A stretch of 64,000 nt of DNA from an uncultured Candidatus Saccharibacteria bacterium (GTDB lineage: Bacteria > Patescibacteriota > Saccharimonadia > Saccharimonadales > Saccharimonadaceae): the NCBI GenBank assembly GCA_948945085.1, contig CARBGY010000002.1:1-64000 (forward strand), written 5' to 3'. A program made the translations under genes and the position numbers. The notes beneath the pieces are model-generated. The model worked only from the letters and a program-made list of their open reading frames with translations, did not search any database and had not been told where the DNA came from. Positions 29,219-37,188 of this stretch are shown one piece after another (positions within the stretch are counted from its first letter, which is position 1; the number at the start of each line of letters is the position of its first letter).

Positions 29219-29233
29219 ACTAAGATTAGGACG

Positions 29234-29264
29234 AAATAGATTCTGAGATTCAGAGTCTATTTTT
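29234..29264 (+). terminator. Terminator after tRNA-Lys
   Basis: AAATAGA-T-TCTG pairs with CAGA-G-TCTATTT, followed by TTTT. Confidence 0.8.
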
Positions 29265-29309
29265 GTGTTGGTTTACCTATATACTATACTAAACCCGTGA
29301 ATTTAAAAA

Positions 29310-30425
29310 TTATGAATTTTCGTCGATAATAGTACTTACGAGATGTGTTTTGCTGATTTTTTCATAAAACATTGGCTTACTCGTAAAAATAAAACGTAAA
29401 GCCGAGATGCCACAGAAGATAAAATAAGCTATGCAAAAGATGAAAAAAATAAATTCTTCATACACAGTAAGTGTAAAAAGGTTTTCAAGGATGATGAAGA
29501 TTATCATTGGTAAAATTAAGTAGATGACTGTAAAAATTAGTTCTCGGAGAAAAAACTGCGCAAGGTTAGTAGAGTTTTCGGAATCGACAACTTGGAGTGA
29601 GAGGAACTTAATACCAAATGTGCCACATTTGAGACATAGAGGAATTAAAAAATAATAAATAGTGGCTGCGATAAGAAATGGCATGTAGTCGTTTTTGAAA
29701 GATGAGGAAAGAGTAAAATCTAGGATCGTAAATAAGGTTAGAAAAATTATAAGATCAAATAAAAATGCCGCCGTGCGACGGAAACCAGAAACTTGACGAC
29801 CGCGTAGGCGAGTTTTAGCATCGAGGCTTTGACGACTTGGGAGAATCTTTATGAAAATTGGAGCAACTAGAAAACCAATCAGCCCACCAAAAGTATTTAA
29901 AATAAGATCATCTATGTCAAATAGACGATAGCCACGCGGGTAGATAAAATACAGACCGCTGAGCTGCGTAAGCTCAAAAAACAAACTGAGTAAAAATGTC
30001 GCGATGATAGTCTGCTTAAAGTTGAGTTGGAAATAATATCGTAAAAAAATTCCGAATGGAATAGTTAATAAAATATTATAAAGTGGCACATAGCTATAGG
30101 ATTCAGTAAGTGCTGGAAGGTAAGTTGAAATATCAAAAAGCTGGAATTTGCTATGTTTAATAAAATCAGCAACAAAATCGAAAGGAATTAACTGTGCCCG
30201 CGGGCTAGTCATACGCGCGACTTCTTCGACTTTAGGTAGAGGTAGAATGACGAGCAGATATGCACAAGTAAGATACAAAGCAAAACAGTAGAATATGACC
30301 GACTTAAGAAATGAGATTGAGCCCAACTTATGATATTGCCATAATATGAAAGGGATACTTAAGAAGAAAGCAATGAAAGGAAAAAAGAAAAAAGCTGCTC
30401 GTATGGTTTCTAAATAAGTATCCAT
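29310..30425 (-). CDS. VanZ-RDD fusion membrane protein
   Basis: 371 residues. The N-terminal half (about 10-190) is VanZ-like: several TM helices with LVILPLP, VPLYNILLTIPFGIFL and GYRLFDIDDLILNTFGGLIGF. The C-terminal half (about 215-350) is an RDD domain, starting RRTAAFLFDLIIF with the Arg-Asp signature and ending in TM helices. VanZ proteins relate to glycopeptide tolerance and RDD proteins to transport; the fused role is unknown. Convergent with the tRNA block and divergent from murB. Confidence 0.8.
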   Translation of the reverse strand: MDTYLETIRAAFFFFPFIAFFLSIPFILWQYHKLGSISFLKSVIFYCFALYLTCAYLLVILPLPKVEEVARMTSPRAQLIPFDFVADFIKHSKFQLFDISTYLPALTESYSYVPLYNILLTIPFGIFLRYYFQLNFKQTIIATFLLSLFFELTQLSGLYFIYPRGYRLFDIDDLILNTFGGLIGFLVAPIFIKILPSRQSLDAKTRLRGRQVSGFRRTAAFLFDLIIFLTLFTILDFTLSSSFKNDYMPFLIAATIYYFLIPLCLKCGTFGIKFLSLQVVDSENSTNLAQFFLRELIFTVIYLILPMIIFIILENLFTLTVYEEFIFFIFCIAYFIFCGISALRFIFTSKPMFYEKISKTHLVSTIIDENS

Positions 30426-30543
30426 GCATTGTTTATATAAAATCCATATGACTCGTACATGACAAATGGAAATTTTCTGTTTAATTTAATAATCTTGGAT
30501 ATTTTGTAAAGATGTTACGTTCTTTTGATAGGTGAAATTATGG

Positions 30544-30558
30544 TATAATTAAAGGAAG
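30544..30558 (+). promoter_or_regulatory. Near-leaderless promoter of murB-folD
   Basis: TATAAT at 30544-30549, then 9 nt to ATG. Confidence 0.55.
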
Positions 30559-31629
30559 ATGGAAGTACGAGAAAATATACCAATTTTAGAACTAACCACG
30601 ATGCGTCTTGGCGGGAAGGCAAGGTTCGTGCTTGTTGTTGAAACTCCAGAAGATGTAAAGAAGGCTCACGATTTTGCAAAAGAGCGTAATTTACCGACTT
30701 GGTTTATGGGTGGCGGAGCGAATACGATTGGTAGAGACGGCGGATTTGATGGAGTTGTGATTTTGAATAAGATAAAAGGGATTTTCGTAAAGCATGACGG
30801 AAAAGTAATTCCGATTAAAGACTTTAAGGGCGAGACCGATGAAGCGGAGACTGAATTTGTTGGTATGGGAGGAGAAGTGTGGGACGATTTTGTTAAAAAT
30901 ACAGCTGAACTAGGTTATTCGGGAATTGAGGCAATGAGCGCGATTCCAGGAACGGTGGGTGCGGCGCCGGTTCAAAATATCGGAGCGTACGGACAGGATT
31001 TAGCACAAGTAGTGACAGAAGTTGAGGTTTTTGATGCTAAGGATAATAATTTTAAGGTTCTTAAAAAACATGAGATGAATTTAGGGTATCGTTGCACTAG
31101 ATTTAATTGTGGTGAGGATGCTGGAAGATTTTTCGTGATTAGTGTAACTGTTAGACTAAAAAAGGATCAACTAAAACCACCGTTTTATAATTCCCTGCAG
31201 AGAAAAATTGATGAAAATGGCGAAACGGATTTTTCGCCGAAAAATATTCGAAGGCTGGTGACAGAAATTCGCGAAAGCAAGTTACCAGATCCGGAGTTAA
31301 TCGCAAGCGCAGGAAGTTTCTTTAAGAATGTTTATCTTGATAAAGCTGGAGTAGACGCAGCAGAAGCTAAAGGAATTCCAGTTTGGAGAAATGCGGATGG
31401 TACTGGAAAAATTAACTCGGGTTGGCTGATTGAAAATTGCGGATTGAAAGGCCAGGAGTTATACGGTTTTCGAATCAGTGATAAAGCAGCGCTTGTACTA
31501 ATTAATGAAACTGCTGAAAGTTATAATGATCTTAAAAAGGCAAGACAGAAAATAATTGAAACCGTGAAAGAAAAGTTTGGTTATATAATTGAACAAGAAC
31601 CAGTTGAAATTGGTGGCAACAAGGAATAG
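30559..31629 (+). CDS. murB: UDP-N-acetylenolpyruvoylglucosamine reductase
   Basis: 356 residues. FAD-dependent second step of peptidoglycan precursor synthesis, making UDP-MurNAc with NADPH. Seen: ELTTMRLGGKARF, GGGANTIGRDGGFDG, the FAD-binding IEAMSAIPGTVGAAPVQNIG, the catalytic Ser in SAGSFFKN and the C-terminal GWLIENCGLKG. Type I MurB layout. folD follows 11 bp later. Complements the XRE-MurA gene at 37 kb. Confidence 0.95.
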   Translation: MEVRENIPILELTTMRLGGKARFVLVVETPEDVKKAHDFAKERNLPTWFMGGGANTIGRDGGFDGVVILNKIKGIFVKHDGKVIPIKDFKGETDEAETEFVGMGGEVWDDFVKNTAELGYSGIEAMSAIPGTVGAAPVQNIGAYGQDLAQVVTEVEVFDAKDNNFKVLKKHEMNLGYRCTRFNCGEDAGRFFVISVTVRLKKDQLKPPFYNSLQRKIDENGETDFSPKNIRRLVTEIRESKLPDPELIASAGSFFKNVYLDKAGVDAAEAKGIPVWRNADGTGKINSGWLIENCGLKGQELYGFRISDKAALVLINETAESYNDLKKARQKIIETVKEKFGYIIEQEPVEIGGNKE

Positions 31630-31640
31630 AGGAGCTTTAA

Positions 31641-32441
31641 ATGAAGATTTTGAATGGTGCGGAAATAGCTGGATATATGAAAGAAAATCAAGCTCATACT
31701 GCGAGGAGCTTGCGAGCTAGTGGAGTAACGCCAAAGCTCGTGATTATTCGGAATAATGACGATCCGGTGATTATGAAGTATGTGGGTTTGAAGCAGCAGT
31801 ATGGGGAGGATATTGGTGTAGAGGTGGAGGATTGGTTGCGGAATGATATTGCAACGGCAATTGAGGAAGCTAATAACGATAAAAGCGTACACGGTGTTAT
31901 AGTTCAGCTGCCGCTAAAGGGCGAGAGTAATGTGGACGAGTTGGTTAAGGAAATTAGCGCACTAAAAGATGTGGATGGTTTAGCGAGTCAGTGGACGAGC
32001 ACAGGGGAAATTAAATTTGAATCAGCGACAGCAACGGCAATTAATTGGTTGCTTAGTGGTTACAATATAGATCTGAACGGAAAAAGAATTGCATTGGTTG
32101 GGCATGGCAGATTAGTTGGCGCACCGCTTGAGAGAATGTGGAGAAGTTCTGGATACGATGTAACGGTTTTTAGATCGAAGAGCGACCTGTCAGAATTAGT
32201 GGATTATGATGTTATCGTGAGTGCGACCGGTAAACCTCATTTAATAAAAGATCAAATGGTAAAAACTGGAGCTGTAGTGGTCGATGCGGGGACGGCGAGT
32301 GAAGGTGGATTTTTGGTTGGGGATGTTGATGATGTGGTCCGGGAACGAAAAGATTTAACAGCAATTACTCCTAAAGTTGGTGGTGTGGGTCCGCTAACAG
32401 TCGCGACGTTGTTTGAGCATGTATTGATGGCAGCAAGATAG
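31641..32441 (+). CDS. folD: FolD-type methylenetetrahydrofolate dehydrogenase/cyclohydrolase
   Basis: 266 residues, slightly short. Interconverts methylene-, methenyl- and formyl-THF with NADP. Seen: YVGLKQQYGE with the catalytic Tyr and Lys, HGVIVQLPLKG, the DVDGL turn, the nucleotide loop VGHGRLVGAPLERM (GRSxxVGxP-like, with His for Arg) and ITPKVGGVGPLTVATL. SD GAGG lies upstream and it follows murB closely. Its 3' end abuts the MATE pseudogene on the other strand. Confidence 0.9.
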   Translation: MKILNGAEIAGYMKENQAHTARSLRASGVTPKLVIIRNNDDPVIMKYVGLKQQYGEDIGVEVEDWLRNDIATAIEEANNDKSVHGVIVQLPLKGESNVDELVKEISALKDVDGLASQWTSTGEIKFESATATAINWLLSGYNIDLNGKRIALVGHGRLVGAPLERMWRSSGYDVTVFRSKSDLSELVDYDVIVSATGKPHLIKDQMVKTGAVVVDAGTASEGGFLVGDVDDVVRERKDLTAITPKVGGVGPLTVATLFEHVLMAAR

Positions 32442-32961
32442 ATTCTGCGACAAACCTCGAAAACAAATGTCGCGATAAGACTGACGATGATGGTGGTCGT
32501 AAGGCACTTATGAAAAGTTTCACGAACACGATCGAATTGACCAGCTCCAATATTGTAGCCGAGGATTGGTTGCGCACCAATAATGATACCTATAGCAATA
32601 CTCAGAACGATAGTAAATACTTTCATACAGATACCAATAATAGCGAGTGGGTCATTGGCCCCGTATTCAGAATTAGCTCCATAGACAGCAAGCATTTTAT
32701 TACAAGCCATCGAGATGACAACAATAGAAAGTTGAGTAATTAAAGTGGAGATGCCGAGTTTAGCAATGTGACTAGCACGTTACTACCAACGGCACCAAGA
32801 CCTTCGGTTGTACCATGACCAATGAAGATTTGATCAACAATATTATAAAGTGAAGTAATAAGAAGAGCTAATATGCACGGAATCGAGAATTTCAAAAGTA
32901 GCTTTGAAATTTTTTCTTTGCCGAGATACTGGTTTTCTGCACCATTCTGCATAGAAAACAT
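32442..32961 (-). pseudogene. Decayed MATE family efflux transporter
   Basis: The 5' part (from ATG 32961) reads KLLLKFSIPCILALLITSLY then NIVDQIFIGHG, the start of a NorM/DinF-type MATE protein, and stops at a TAA near 32740. In another frame the sequence continues with LGISTLITQLSIVVISMACN and IGAQPILGYNIGAGQFDRVR, which in intact MATE proteins lies about 170 residues further on. The C-terminal third is missing, cut at the folD end. So about 0.5 kb of a 1.35-kb gene remains, with an internal out-of-frame deletion. Confidence 0.85.
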
Positions 32962-33062
32962 CCTTTCTGTTTTAATAAAATTTGATTAATAGTTCATAGT
33001 CCGCCCTCTAGCTATGCTTTCTACGTGCCTAATTGGCTGGTTTTATGAAAGAGATGGCGTAA

Positions 33063-33080
33063 TTGACGATTATACGTCAA
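33063..33080 (-). promoter_or_regulatory. Palindromic operator over a -10 box
   Basis: TTGACG-ATTATA-CGTCAA is a dyad centred on TATAAT (33074-33069, minus strand), upstream of the MATE remnant. A repressor bound here would block the promoter. It seems to survive the gene it served. Confidence 0.45.
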
Positions 33081-33135
33081 AAAGCTGGGTCAACTTTTTG
33101 TATTCTAGCATAAAAAGGTTAGAAATGGATATTAA

Positions 33136-33156
33136 ATGTTGTAATTTTTACAACAT
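33136..33156. promoter_or_regulatory. 21-bp palindrome of unknown use
   Basis: ATGTTGTAA-TTT-TTACAACAT is perfect. It lies between the MATE promoter and the lepA terminator; size fits a TetR or MarR site. The surrounding 33.0-33.2 kb has no recognisable gene. Confidence 0.4.
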
Positions 33157-33212
33157 ATTGGAAGATGTTAGTGGGTTTTTAGAAAAATTGTGTAAAGTTC
33201 AAACGATTACAA

Positions 33213-33237
33213 CCCCGTCGTCTATATGATGACGGGG
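33213..33237 (-). terminator. Terminator after lepA
   Basis: CCCCGTCGTC pairs with GATGACGGGG; 11 bp beyond the lepA stop. T-rich on both sides, so it may work in either direction. Confidence 0.65.
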
Positions 33238-33248
33238 ATTTTTCATAT

Positions 33249-35144
33249 CTAGTCACGCTTTAGCATGACCGTGAAAGCTTCGGAAGGTATATCAATTTTG
33301 CCAAAACGTTTCATGCGAGCTTTACCTTTTTTCTGTTTATCGAGAAGTTTCGCCTTACGGTCGCGATCACCAGTATGAATCTTTACGGTAACATCTTTAC
33401 GATAAGCGCCGATAGTTTCGCGAGCAATGATTTTTGCACCGATGGCAGCTTGGAGAGCAACTTCAAAATTCTGACGAGGAATAACTGTCTTAAGCTTCTT
33501 AGTTATCTCTCGACCGAGAGTGTCAGCTTCGGAGCGGTGACACATAAGACTCAATGCATCAATACGCTGACCGCCAACCAGAAAATCGAGACGAACTAGG
33601 TCCTCGGCACGATAATCAGAAAGTTCATAGTTAAAACTAGCATAACCAGAGGTAATTGACTTAAGTTGGTCGTAAAAGTCGGTTAGGAGGTTGGCCATTG
33701 GGGCCTCAAAATCAATTACAGCACGATCTTCGATATAACTTAGATTAGTTTGTTGACCACGCTTTTCATTAATGAGATTCAGAACACCGCCAATCATATT
33801 TTGTGGAAGAATAATCTCGCCTTTTACCCACGGTTCGCGAATCTCGAGGACGGTAGACTGATCGGGCAAATCAGAGGCGGAACGGATATTGAGCTCCGTA
33901 CCATCAGACAAAGTAACTTCATAATTTGTACTCGGATTCGTGATAACTAAGTCGAGGTTAAATTCCCTTTCAAGACGCTCGCGAATAATATCCATATGCA
34001 GCAATCCAAGAAAGCCGATTCGTAAACCGAAGCCTAAGACAGGAGAGTTTTCTGGTTCAAACGCTAAGGCCGAGTCGGACATAGCAAGTTTTTCGACAGC
34101 ATCCTTGAGGTCTTGGTATTGATCGTTAGAAACTGGAAAAAATCCAGCATAAACAAACGGGAGAACATTCTTATACCCAGGCAACGGTTCGCTGGCCGGT
34201 TTTTTTACGAGAGTAACCGTATCGCCAACTTTAGCCTCGCGAGTGGTTTTTAGGTTGGTCACGATGTAGCCAATATCGCCCTGTTTAAGGGTGTCGCGGG
34301 GAGACATTTTAGGTGTCAGGGCTCCAACTTCAAGAGCTAGACCGTTAGTGGCAGCTGCCATCATGCGAATTTCGGAGTTTTTAGGAATTTCACCTTCAAA
34401 AACGCGAACGTAGAGGATGACACCACGGTAGTCGTCGAAATAGGAATCGAAGATGAGAGCTCTAACAACCCGAACCTTAGCATCTGATGTTTCCGGGACC
34501 CGTTCGCGCCGGCCTGTCGTCACAGGCGGCTTGCTCACTTCGCTCGCTCCCCGTTGGTCGCGAAGATTCCCAGAAGCACCAGATGCTAAGGTTCGGGGTG
34601 CCGGAGCTTTATCAATGATAGTGTCGAGGATTTCGGGGACACCTTGACCGGTTTTGCCAGACGCAAGAATAATCTCTCCGGGCTTACAGCCAAGCAGATT
34701 AACGATTTGGGCGGAAACTTTTTCGACGTCAGCGGCAGGGAGATCGACTTTATTGATGACAGGAATAATATATAGATCTTGTTCGAGAGCGAGATAAACA
34801 TTGGCAAGAGTTTGGGCTTGGATACCCTGAGTAGCATCGACGACAAGAACAGCAGCCTCAACAGCCTGGAGCGAACGTGAAACTTCATAAGAAAAATCGA
34901 CATGACCAGGAGTATCAATAAGGTTTAGAACGTAACTTTTCCAGTGCATTTGGACGGGAGCAAGTTTAATTGTAATTCCCTTTTCGCGTTCAAGTTCCAT
35001 GCTATCAAGAAGTTGAGATTTCATCTCGCGCGCAGAAACCGTACCGGTGAGCTCCATCATACGATCGGCAATAGTAGATTTACCATGATCGATGTGAGCA
35101 ATAATGCAAAAGTTGCGAATTTTATCAGTTTGGGCGGCTGTCAT
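33249..35144 (-). CDS. lepA: Elongation factor 4 (LepA) with in-frame palindromic insertion
   Basis: 631 residues. Back-translocating ribosomal GTPase. G1 AHIDHGKST, G2/G3 EREKGITIK and DTPGHVDF, G4 NKVDLP, and the LepA C-terminal domain ending DRKAKLLDKQKKGKARMK. Between PAP (about residue 182) and RALIFDSYFDDYRG the usual ~7-residue linker is replaced by about 43 residues encoded exactly by the palindromic element 34469-34597; the frame is kept and all motifs are intact. Start at 35144 (MTAAQTDK); TATAAT lies 9 nt upstream, and an ATG at 35165 would precede the promoter. Confidence 0.96.
   Translation of the reverse strand: MTAAQTDKIRNFCIIAHIDHGKSTIADRMMELTGTVSAREMKSQLLDSMELEREKGITIKLAPVQMHWKSYVLNLIDTPGHVDFSYEVSRSLQAVEAAVLVVDATQGIQAQTLANVYLALEQDLYIIPVINKVDLPAADVEKVSAQIVNLLGCKPGEIILASGKTGQGVPEILDTIIDKAPAPRTLASGASGNLRDQRGASEVSKPPVTTGRRERVPETSDAKVRVVRALIFDSYFDDYRGVILYVRVFEGEIPKNSEIRMMAAATNGLALEVGALTPKMSPRDTLKQGDIGYIVTNLKTTREAKVGDTVTLVKKPASEPLPGYKNVLPFVYAGFFPVSNDQYQDLKDAVEKLAMSDSALAFEPENSPVLGFGLRIGFLGLLHMDIIRERLEREFNLDLVITNPSTNYEVTLSDGTELNIRSASDLPDQSTVLEIREPWVKGEIILPQNMIGGVLNLINEKRGQQTNLSYIEDRAVIDFEAPMANLLTDFYDQLKSITSGYASFNYELSDYRAEDLVRLDFLVGGQRIDALSLMCHRSEADTLGREITKKLKTVIPRQNFEVALQAAIGAKIIARETIGAYRKDVTVKIHTGDRDRKAKLLDKQKKGKARMKRFGKIDIPSEAFTVMLKRD
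34469..34597. repeat. 129-bp palindromic element inserted in lepA, family member B
   Basis: Perfect 18-bp inverted repeats CCCGAACCTTAGCATCTG (34469-34486) and CAGATGCTAAGGTTCGGG (34580-34597) flank two hairpins: GCC-G-GCCTGT/ACAGGC-G-GC (34508-34530) and CTTCGC/GCGAAG (about 34538-34565). Length is 43 codons. The first hairpin matches the one in the 829-978 element over 21 nt with four differences, two of which are a compensating pair. The minus-strand translation PPVTTGRRER recalls PPVKTGRKNA from the other element. Confidence 0.85.
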
Positions 35145-35159
35145 AATAGGATAATTATA
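35145..35159 (-). promoter_or_regulatory. Near-leaderless promoter of lepA
   Basis: TATAAT at 35159-35154, 9 nt before ATG. Confidence 0.55.
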
Positions 35160-35213
35160 CCACATTTGATATAATTATTCTATTATGGCTTTATCGGAAC
35201 AAGGTAGTTACTA

Positions 35214-36086
35214 ATGGCAAAAAGAGTTTTAGCAATCTCGGGAGGGGTGGACTCAATGGTGATGTTAGATATTCTGGTGCGTAACTTTAAGAAAGACTCG
35301 ATTATAGTTGCTCATTTTGATCACGGAACGCGAGAAAGTTCAAAGTTGGATGCGCAATTTGTTAGAAAAAAGGCGGCGGAGTATGGACTGAAATTTACAA
35401 CTGATGGCGCAGAATTGGGAGAGAAAATCTCGGAAGAAAAGGCACGAGAAGCGAGATATAATTTTCTTCAAAAAGTAGCAGGCGAAAATGGCGTAATATA
35501 TACAGCGCATCATTTGGATGATCTTTTGGAAACAATATTAATAAATCTCATACGAGGAACCGGCTGGCGAGGGTTAGCTGTCCTCAATGCGGACGGGATA
35601 CAACGACCACTACTAGATTCTGAGATAGTTTATGAACCAATGGATAAACAAGCGATTTTTGAATACGCGGCGAAAAGACGTTTAGAATTTCGAGAGGATC
35701 CTACTAACTCTTCAGATCAGTATTTACGTAATCGAATTCGAGAACAGTTCAATGAATTCGAAATTGAGTTTGAGCGAAAACTAGAAATTTGGCGACTTTG
35801 GCAAAAACAAAAGCAACTTAAAAAAGAGATCGATCAGAGTTTTACGGAAATATTACCAGTAACGGGACAAACTTGGGAGAGAAAATGGTTTAAAAATTTA
35901 GACCAAAACGTTGCTATCGAACTACTAAGAGCGGGAACTCTAAGGGCGGGAAGTCGACTCACTAGACCACAGTTGGAGGATTTTCGGCAAGCGATTCTAT
36001 CTTATAGCACAGGAAAAAGTTTTAACCTTCCAGGAGATAAGCTAGTGAAGTTCTCGAGGAGAGATTTTAAGTTGGAGGATGTATAG
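35214..36086 (+). CDS. tilS: tRNA(Ile)-lysidine synthetase, short form
   Basis: 290 residues against 320-430 usual. The PP-loop ISGGVDSMVMLD is at the N-terminus, with ATP-pyrophosphatase companions (VAHFDHGTR, YTAHHLDDLLETILINLIRGTGWRGL) and FREDPTNSSDQYLRNRIR, all TilS hallmarks. It modifies C34 of tRNA-Ile(CAT) to lysidine. The C-terminal TilS domain is reduced or absent. Divergent from lepA; AAGG lies before the ATG. Confidence 0.92.
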   Translation: MAKRVLAISGGVDSMVMLDILVRNFKKDSIIVAHFDHGTRESSKLDAQFVRKKAAEYGLKFTTDGAELGEKISEEKAREARYNFLQKVAGENGVIYTAHHLDDLLETILINLIRGTGWRGLAVLNADGIQRPLLDSEIVYEPMDKQAIFEYAAKRRLEFREDPTNSSDQYLRNRIREQFNEFEIEFERKLEIWRLWQKQKQLKKEIDQSFTEILPVTGQTWERKWFKNLDQNVAIELLRAGTLRAGSRLTRPQLEDFRQAILSYSTGKSFNLPGDKLVKFSRRDFKLEDV

Positions 36087-36137
36087 AACTTTAGATGGGG
36101 TATTAGTTTTACTTATTCCATACTAGAGAAACTATGC

Positions 36138-36143
36138 TATAAT
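36138..36143 (+). promoter_or_regulatory. -10 box of galU
   Basis: TATAAT, with a 27-nt leader containing GTGGAG before the ATG; a leadered gene, unlike many neighbours. Confidence 0.5.
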
Positions 36144-36170
36144 GGGGGCAGTTTTAAGTGGAGTTGGATT

Positions 36171-37004
36171 ATGATCACAAAAGCAATTATTCCAGTGGCA
36201 GGCTGGGGGACGAGAAGACTGCCGATCACAAAAATCATCGAAAAGTCGATGTTGCCAGTTGGGAATAGGCCGCTAGTGGATTATTCGGTACAGGAGTTAA
36301 TTAAGGCAGGCGTTACAGATATCTATATGGTTATTTCTAACGTTGAGCCTTGTCAAGTAAAAGCTTTTTATCAAGACAACAACGCCTTAAATCAGTATTT
36401 AATTGATCGAGGCAAAGAGGATCGTTTGGCGCTTGCTAAAACATTGCCTGATAATGTAAAGATTCACTATGTAGCACAAGACCCGGCTGGTAAATATGGA
36501 ACAGCGGTACCGATTGCGATGGTGGCTGAAGAATATAACATTAATGAGCCAGTGCTAGTTTTTATGGGGGATGACTTTATTTGGAATCCTGGACAAAAGT
36601 CGGCGAGTAGCTCATTGCTTGACGTAGTAAGTGGCGCAGATGAGTCGGCAATTTTAGGGGTAGAAGTAGATCGAGAGCAGGTTGATAAGTATGGAGTCTT
36701 GTCGGTCGAGGACGGAAAGTTGGTAGGTGTAGTTGAAAAGCCAAGTGTTGAGGAGGCGCCGTCAAACTTAATCAATGTTAGTAAATACATTATGTCTCCA
36801 GAATTATTACAACGAATCGTAGAATACGTAAACAACAATAACTTTGGACCAAAAGATCAGGAATATGTAGTGACGGATCCGATTGACGCTTACATTAAAG
36901 ATGGTGGGGTCATGAGGGTAGCACGAACTAACGGTGAATATCTGGATGGAGGAAGTGTCGAGGGTTGGCTACATGCAAACAATGTCGTTTGTGGAGATAA
37001 ATAG
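36171..37004 (+). CDS. galU: UTP-glucose-1-phosphate uridylyltransferase
   Basis: 277 residues. Makes UDP-glucose for surface glycans. Seen: IIPVAGWGTRRLPITKIIEKSMLPV (nucleotide-binding loop with Lys), FMGDDFIW, YGVLSVEDGKLVGVVEKP and YVVTDPIDAYI. Typical bacterial GalU size. Single gene. Confidence 0.93.
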   Translation: MITKAIIPVAGWGTRRLPITKIIEKSMLPVGNRPLVDYSVQELIKAGVTDIYMVISNVEPCQVKAFYQDNNALNQYLIDRGKEDRLALAKTLPDNVKIHYVAQDPAGKYGTAVPIAMVAEEYNINEPVLVFMGDDFIWNPGQKSASSSLLDVVSGADESAILGVEVDREQVDKYGVLSVEDGKLVGVVEKPSVEEAPSNLINVSKYIMSPELLQRIVEYVNNNNFGPKDQEYVVTDPIDAYIKDGGVMRVARTNGEYLDGGSVEGWLHANNVVCGDK

Positions 37005-37173
37005 AGCTTATTAATATATCATGGGGCGGTTACTGAGTTTTCGATTTATTCGTTAGAAGGTTATATTTCTGGGGTTTAGGTGGAGAATATTGGGTTTTTA
37101 TGGACAATATAAAGATTTTAATATCTTATTATGAATATTTAGAAAAAATGATATTCATCTGGTGATATCGTGA

Positions 37174-37188
37174 TATAATGAGAGCATT
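37174..37188 (+). promoter_or_regulatory. Near-leaderless promoter of XRE-murA
   Basis: TATAAT at 37174-37179, 9 nt before ATG. Direct TGATAT repeats and a GATATTC/GAATAT pair surround it and could be sites for the encoded HTH domain. Confidence 0.5.

Noticed and set aside
32252..32710. Intact gene on the minus strand extending into folD
   Set aside because: Only the part above 32442 is MATE-like; the rest is antisense to folD. It is a truncated remnant.
33014..33229. 71-codon plus-strand ORF
   Set aside because: It runs through a dyad promoter, a perfect palindrome and the lepA terminator, shows no family features and has no ribosome-binding site.
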